Shown here piece by piece: positions 59,201 to 64,000 of a stretch of DNA of 64,000 nucleotides. The stretch comes from Balanoglossus misakiensis. Taxonomy: Eukaryota > Hemichordata. The translations under genes and the position numbers were made by a program. Position 1 is the stretch's first letter; each line of letters opens with the position of its first letter. Location of the stretch: positions 930,001-994,000 of the forward strand of contig CM082577.2 in assembly GCA_040954595.2 (NCBI GenBank), given 5' to 3'. Under the pieces are notes generated by a model. That model ran no database searches, was not told the DNA's origin, and saw only the letters and a list, made by a program, of their open reading frames with translations.

Positions 59201-61855
59201 TGTCAATAACCATCAGATTAAACTTGGAAATTTCAATGTCCAAAACCTCATCTAAAATAGCATGACAATTTGAATACTTAGTGTACTCAGTATATATCTG
59301 TAGAGCCAAGTCTCTATTAACTATTCCTGTTGTAGGTCCATTGAATAATTGCACTGAGACAATCGTTCTATTTCCAAATGCCTGAAGAAGGATTTAGTGC
59401 ATATAGATTATCTACCCTGATGCATTGTGGGCATTCCTGATGCATTATGGGAAAACAGTGCATCATGGACTTGAGTTACTTACATTCATGTAGGAGCACA
59501 AACTCCAATACTGTATAGGAAGTAAAGATAAATATTTCACGTGGCCCAATCATTAAATAACATACCTATTTTAGTATTTGCAACAGACAGTATGTACACA
59601 ACTAAATTTCAGCAAAAAATTCATTATAGATTTTTTTCTTTTACACCATAGAAATAGCAATACTGACTGTAAAATACAATACAATTCCTTTAAGATCATA
59701 AAATGCATAGTAACCTCTTGAGAAGCCATGGGGAAAATCCATGTTTTATAAACTTTTCATGAGAGAAAAGCTTCAGATAAATATTAATTACCTTGATGAA
59801 GTAGTGCCAAAAGAAGTTTTGTTTTCGTGACTTTGGTACATTATATACAATGACATGGTTCATATCACAGATATTCCCATAAATGTGGGAAATGATGCAA
59901 TAAGTAACAACATGAACATAGTACAATGTACACTACCCTGCTGATCAAAAACACTACTCATTACAGAAACAGCGTCAATTATTTCTTCAATTTTCAACCT
60001 TTATACACAATTCATTTTACACTTGTGAAAAGAAATCATTACTGCCTACTTTTAAAATACATTTCCCATTCCAAATCTAGAAAAATACAGTCTGTTTGTG
60101 CAACTTTGAAGAGATCAATACTTTCTGATAAACTTACACATCTATGTTAGTCCTTTGTCTTTCACTAGATACAAATCATGCTTCAACTGTTTTTTTTAGT
60201 GATAATACTGATTCCTGCTATTCAGCTGCCTGTCATGAGTCCATTTCAGTCATTTTATCACATGACATTTGATGACCAATCACTGAGACTGTCCTAACAT
60301 AAATACCCAATCAGAACTCACAAGACTACACTTTCCATGGACCGATCTAATCACTCAAACCAAATGGGCAAGCCATGAGAGCAGCCATGGAATAATAGGA
60401 TTTAAAAACATGAGAGAATAAATTTGAAGTCCAATTGCTTTTTGATAGCAATGAGGTAGAATTAGGAAATTTATGTTGAAAAATGATGAAAGTAATGTTG
60501 GTTTAAATCTGACATGATGTACATTGTATATTCTTTGCAAAAGGAATTATGGACTTGGAGGGGAAATAATCAGAAAATTAAAAGGAGATTAATGATGAAA
60601 TGTTAAAATTCATAAGCTTAACTTGTCCAATGCTACGATCTGAAACGAGCACTTACTGGATCACAAATGAATACGAACCCTGACCTTGCCTTAGAAACCA
60701 CTAATCATATGCAATGCCATTTTGAAAGTGCTGTAGTTTGCAATTTTGTGGTATCCCTCGTCTACACCAAACAGACATGATCAACAATACACTGACTTGG
60801 TATGCACATCAAATAAGTATTGGGTATGCAAAGTGTTATTTCTGTCATTGAAGAATACTGAAGTAAAAGATTATTGACGCAGTGTGATTCAATGCAATTA
60901 TGTTCCAATTTTTTACTCAGTTCCTTCTCTATGGCAGCCCACTTTTCCAACCTTGCCATTTCAAACAACCCAGCCAAACCAAAATAACAGCAAAGAAGTT
61001 TCTAGAAATGAGAACAGCGCCTAAAACAGAGGAGGTATATGAAAGACCACATGTGTACGCGACATGCTTTACGTCTCATACAGTCAAAATCTGTCTGAAC
61101 TGGACACTAAATGCATTCTGTTCAGATTGCATGGCTGTCAGATTATTTTACTACAGCTTGAATGATGATCTTCAGGTAAATGTTCTAACATTTCCATGAG
61201 ACAGGCCAAATTTACTTTTCTGCGTAAAGTGCAGTTCCACCTTGATTAGCATTCAGCAATTTTAAACCCAAGTCACACAAACTTTCTATTGTTTGTTTGT
61301 GTTACATTTCTCCTCTATCCATTTCAAAACATCTTGTGACTTAAAATACTTTAAAGTTTACGCAGCTTTGTCATCAGGTCATGTATCCTCAGAGAGATTA
61401 TTCCATAAAGTGTTTATCTTCAGCATCAAATAACTTTATAAGACTAATGAATTAATTCTGACTATAAAAACTATCGTAAATGTTGCCAGGTTGAAAAGTG
61501 CTAAAACAACTGCCTATCATATTATGAATCTAATTAAACTAATAACTATATTTTCATAAACTAGCACTAAGATAATTTATGGAATTATTGCCAAGTTTTC
61601 AGATTCAGGTCATGATAGTTTTCTATTTGATTACAAAGGACGAAATAAACCAAAGGACAATAAAATTTATTATTATGACAATCGACAGAGGTTGATCTTC
61701 ACTATCTCATAAATGGGGTAAAACATTTTCTATCTTGCTGTTTTTCTCAAACCTGTACCATGGTAACATTTGATCTGCACACATGCTGACTGAATTCAAT
61801 GGAAACTTCAAACTTTCAGAAAATGCACTTCTCAGCTAAAGAATGACAGACCTGC
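56228..61855. other. 5.6 kb AT-rich stretch without a supportable gene
   Basis: Begins with the 3' UTR of the UNC5-type gene; AATAAA occurs near 57,488 and 58,122 but the true end is not clear. Contains a 20-bp perfect palindrome at 58,370-58,389 and a TGCATTRTGGG motif cluster at 59,418-59,468. A - strand frame at about 60,850-60,977 with an amphipathic stretch (WAAIEKELSKKLEH) could be an exon, but I cannot support it. Otherwise nothing seen. Confidence 0.5.
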
Positions 61856-61857
61856 AC

Positions 61858-62200
61858 CAGGATTGTCTGCATCAGGTCTGGCACATGCATGCAGCATACC
61901 TGCCCTGTCAGGTATGCTGCATGTCTGACATGCATGCCATGCACCAGACCTGATCTGTCAGACCTGCCACAAGCCTGTCCTGTCAGACCTGCACCAGACC
62001 TGTCGGAACAGACCTGCTGCAGGTCTGACAGGACAGGTCTGGTGCAGGTCTGTTCTAACAGGTACGTCTGGTGCAGGTCTGACGGGACAGACCTGTGGCA
62101 GGTCTGATCCAACAGACTGCTGCAGGTCTGGGGCCATATTGCACATGACCTGTTGGTCAGACATGCACCGGACATGCACCAGACCTGGTGCAGACCAGGT
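61858..62200. repeat. Degenerate hairpin-rich minisatellite (CAGACCTGC family)
   Basis: Many CAGACCTGC/GCAGGTCTG motifs in both orientations, spaced about 10-25 bases apart, with TGCACCAGACCTG and AGGTCTGGTGCAGG as longer inverted partners. One clean stem is 61,889-61,902 with 61,909-61,922 (14 bp, 6-nt loop). Stop-free in several frames by composition; not a gene. Confidence 0.75.
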
Positions 62201-62429
62201 GAACTTTGGTTGTGTATGGAAAACATTCATAACTTCTCCTGTGGTCTACAGAACCCTTCCACTGTACACAGTACCACAATTTTGCACAAACTGGGACAGA
62301 AAAACAATTGAAGTTTCAAGATTATTGGATTTCATTCAATCTCCCACCCACCCACCCCCTCCAATATTCACACAGATTTAAAAAAAGCTTATGAATTTCA
62401 TCTACATGTTTTGGTTTCGTCTTATCTTT

Positions 62430-62596
62430 TTATGTAGGGGTGTTGGGAGTGGCACCAGATGCTTCAGCTTGTCTGAGAGTCTCTTCATCCAATGGTTTCG
62501 CCTCAGCCTTCTCCCCCTCCAACCCAGCATTCACTTTCATATTGGTTTCTTGTTGAAGTTTCAGCTCGTAGTTTCTGACGTCGTCTTTGTTCATGT
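62430..62596 (-). CDS. Alternative terminal exon 2 of the same gene (partial)
   Basis: Preceded by CTGGTCGACAG, same phase as the exon above, and ends TAA at 62,430-62,432. Encodes about 54 residues starting MNKDDVRNYELKLQQETNMK, with an acidic/polar tail ending GATPNTPT. It shares M-[NS]-KDDVR-x-[YF]-E and ETNMK with the sister exon, while the tails differ completely. Both carry their own stop codons, so they look like mutually exclusive last exons. Confidence 0.6.
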
Positions 62597-62715
62597 CTGT
62601 CGACCAGAAAGAAAAGCCGGTACACAGAATTTGATGAGAGTGGAAAGTAACTTGAATTTACACTATTTACAAATTTTGCTAGTTTTTTTTTTGTTTGCTC
62701 AGGCTTGCTGTGGTG

Positions 62716-62840
62716 TTAGCGTGATTTCTTTCGATCTTCTTTCCTTGTTTTGCTCTCTTCCCTGCGGCCACTGTCTAGTTTCATATTGGTCTCCATCTGC
62801 TGCTGCGACTCAAACTGCCTCACATCGTCCTTTGACATGT
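62716..62840 (-). CDS. Alternative terminal exon 1 of an unidentified gene (partial)
   Basis: Preceded on the - strand by CCTTGACAG; enters in phase 1 (AC completes a codon) and ends TAA at 62,716-62,718. Encodes about 40 residues, beginning MSKDDVRQFESQQQMETNMK and ending in the basic tail TRKEDRKKSR. Homologous to the next exon at 62,430-62,596, with the same entry phase. The rest of the gene should lie upstream, to the right of this position and probably beyond the window. Family not recognised. Confidence 0.6.
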
Positions 62841-64000
62841 CTGTCAAGGAAACAAACAGTTGGACATGGGGCTAGATACATCAGTCAGTTTTTGGACAAT
62901 TTAGAAGTCTTCAGAGAGTGGGGGGGGGGTGTGCTGTAGGCTAGAATTACAGAACAGCATGCAGAAAAAGACCAATAGAGACCAAAAATACAGAAATGGA
63001 AACTAAGAACCTGCTTGATTGGTAATGGACACCAAACAAACAGCAGGAAAACAAGTAAACTCATGCATTAATCCACAGAATTTTCATGCAAGGATAACCA
63101 TACACCAAATGGAAATTATCACAAAAATATGCACTCCACTTTTTTAGGCCATAGGTGGGGAAATTTCATAATCAGTGTACATTGTTTTTATAGTCAAAAA
63201 GAAATCCCTCCAAAAATACTCTAGTGTTATAGATTTAAAGAATATCTCCATTTTCAATATAAAAAATTAATATTTTTTTCCATATTGATTGTAAATCATA
63301 AGTCATTGATACTGACATAGCAACGGACCAATAAGGCTGCAAGTAGATTAAAGAGACTTGGATACGAGTTCCAAAAGAACCACACACAAAGGGATTTTCT
63401 TTATTGAAGAGTAGATGACGTAGGTCTCATTTTAATACTCGACGATGACTGTACTCTGACAAATGGTACGACTGTCTGAAGACATCACTATGGAAACAAC
63501 ACAGCAATACCAGGTCATATGCTCATGATCTTAAATTGGTCAAAGCTGGCCACATCAGCTCAGAGGTTGACAAAGCAGATCAAAGGTTACCAAGGAGGGA
63601 AAAGGTTGCCAAATGAGGTCAAAGGTTGCCAAATGAGGTCAAAAATTTGCCAGCAACAGCCAGAGAAAAAATGTTGCACACCAAAAGCGTAAAGTGTAAC
63701 TATGCTCAGGGTTAAAGGTCGCCAGAGAGGAGGTCGGCAGTGCTATTTGGGAAGAGATCAAAAACAATGCAACAAGAAAGAAAATCAAACATTAATTAAT
63801 AAAGCATTGCAATGAAACTTTTGAAATACAAATGTTCATGTGATATAAAAATCTGGACCGAACAGAATGTAATTGTCTTCATATTAAGTCAATACTTGTA
63901 GATTTAGGCAGATACAAAGTTAAACATAACGTATAGTCAAGATGCCAGTCATAAAATCATGAACTGTGTTTTGTGATGTACATTAAAATAATCATTTTAC
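62841..64000. other. Right-edge stretch, probably intronic
   Basis: No exon recognised. Two exact copies of a 20-bp unit (AAAGGTTGCCAAATGAGGTC) at 63,601-63,640 follow degenerate copies from about 63,560. It should be intron of the gene whose terminal exons lie at 62,430-62,840, if that gene extends to the right. Confidence 0.4.
63560..63650. repeat. 20-bp short tandem repeat with AGGTCAAAGGTT motifs
   Basis: Two perfect units at 63,601-63,640 and about two diverged units before them. The unit junction creates AGGTCAAAGGTTG, close to a nuclear-receptor DR1 site; any such function is inference. Confidence 0.7.

Noticed and set aside
60762-60977. - strand frame with WAAIEKELSKKLEH as a possible exon
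   Set aside because: Amphipathic stretch only; no clear acceptor-donor pair and no partner exon.
61816-62230. Overlapping frames of 72-136 codons in the CAGACCTGC region
   Set aside because: Generated by the degenerate repeat on both strands; no domain.

Overview
This is animal nuclear DNA. The genes are split by GT-AG introns, the reading frames join in phase across introns, and there are polyadenylation signals, many microsatellites and one very large intronic satellite. The proteins (a formin, an MBOAT7-type acyltransferase, a ZU5-UPA-Death protein of the UNC5 type) are metazoan. Compact introns with abundant tetranucleotide repeats suggest a marine invertebrate, perhaps a non-vertebrate deuterostome. 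That last step is inference from gene content, and I cannot name the species.

Layout. (1) Positions 61-2,013, + strand: the last three coding exons of a gene that enters from the left; not identified. (2) Positions 3,197-39,718, - strand: a complete 24-coding-exon formin that I could rebuild exon by exon with consistent phases (1,158 aa; GBD/FH3, coiled coil, FH1, FH2, long tail; nearest to the FMNL/DAAM group). Its exon 15-16 intron is about 25.6 kb, cuts the FH2 domain and is filled by a 24.65-kb tandem array of an 87-bp monomer (about 283 copies, 6,830-31,479). The array is flanked on both sides by a second, 86-bp repeat family. Intron 22 of the same gene is a U12-type AT-AC intron. (3) Positions 41,453-43,871, + strand: a complete six-exon MBOAT7-like gene (473 aa), head-to-head with the formin. 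(4) Positions 44,551-53,938: no gene I can support; it holds a perfect 21-bp foldback hairpin between short direct repeats. (5) Positions 53,939-56,227, + strand: an uninterrupted 762-aa reading frame for an UNC5-type cytoplasmic region (ZU5, UPA, Death) with one membrane span and almost no ectodomain. (6) Positions 56,228-62,429: gene-poor, with a hairpin-rich minisatellite at 61.86-62.2 kb. (7) Positions 62,430-62,840, - strand: two homologous, phase-matched terminal exons of an unidentified gene whose body lies to the right of the window.

The genes look like unrelated neighbours, not a pathway cluster. The most unusual content is the intronic satellite with its higher-order structure and flanking family, the minor-spliceosome intron, the duplicated terminal exons, and the ectodomain-less UNC5-type protein. 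The long stop-free - strand frames across 7-31 kb are a consequence of the 87-bp (29-codon) period and I do not call them genes.
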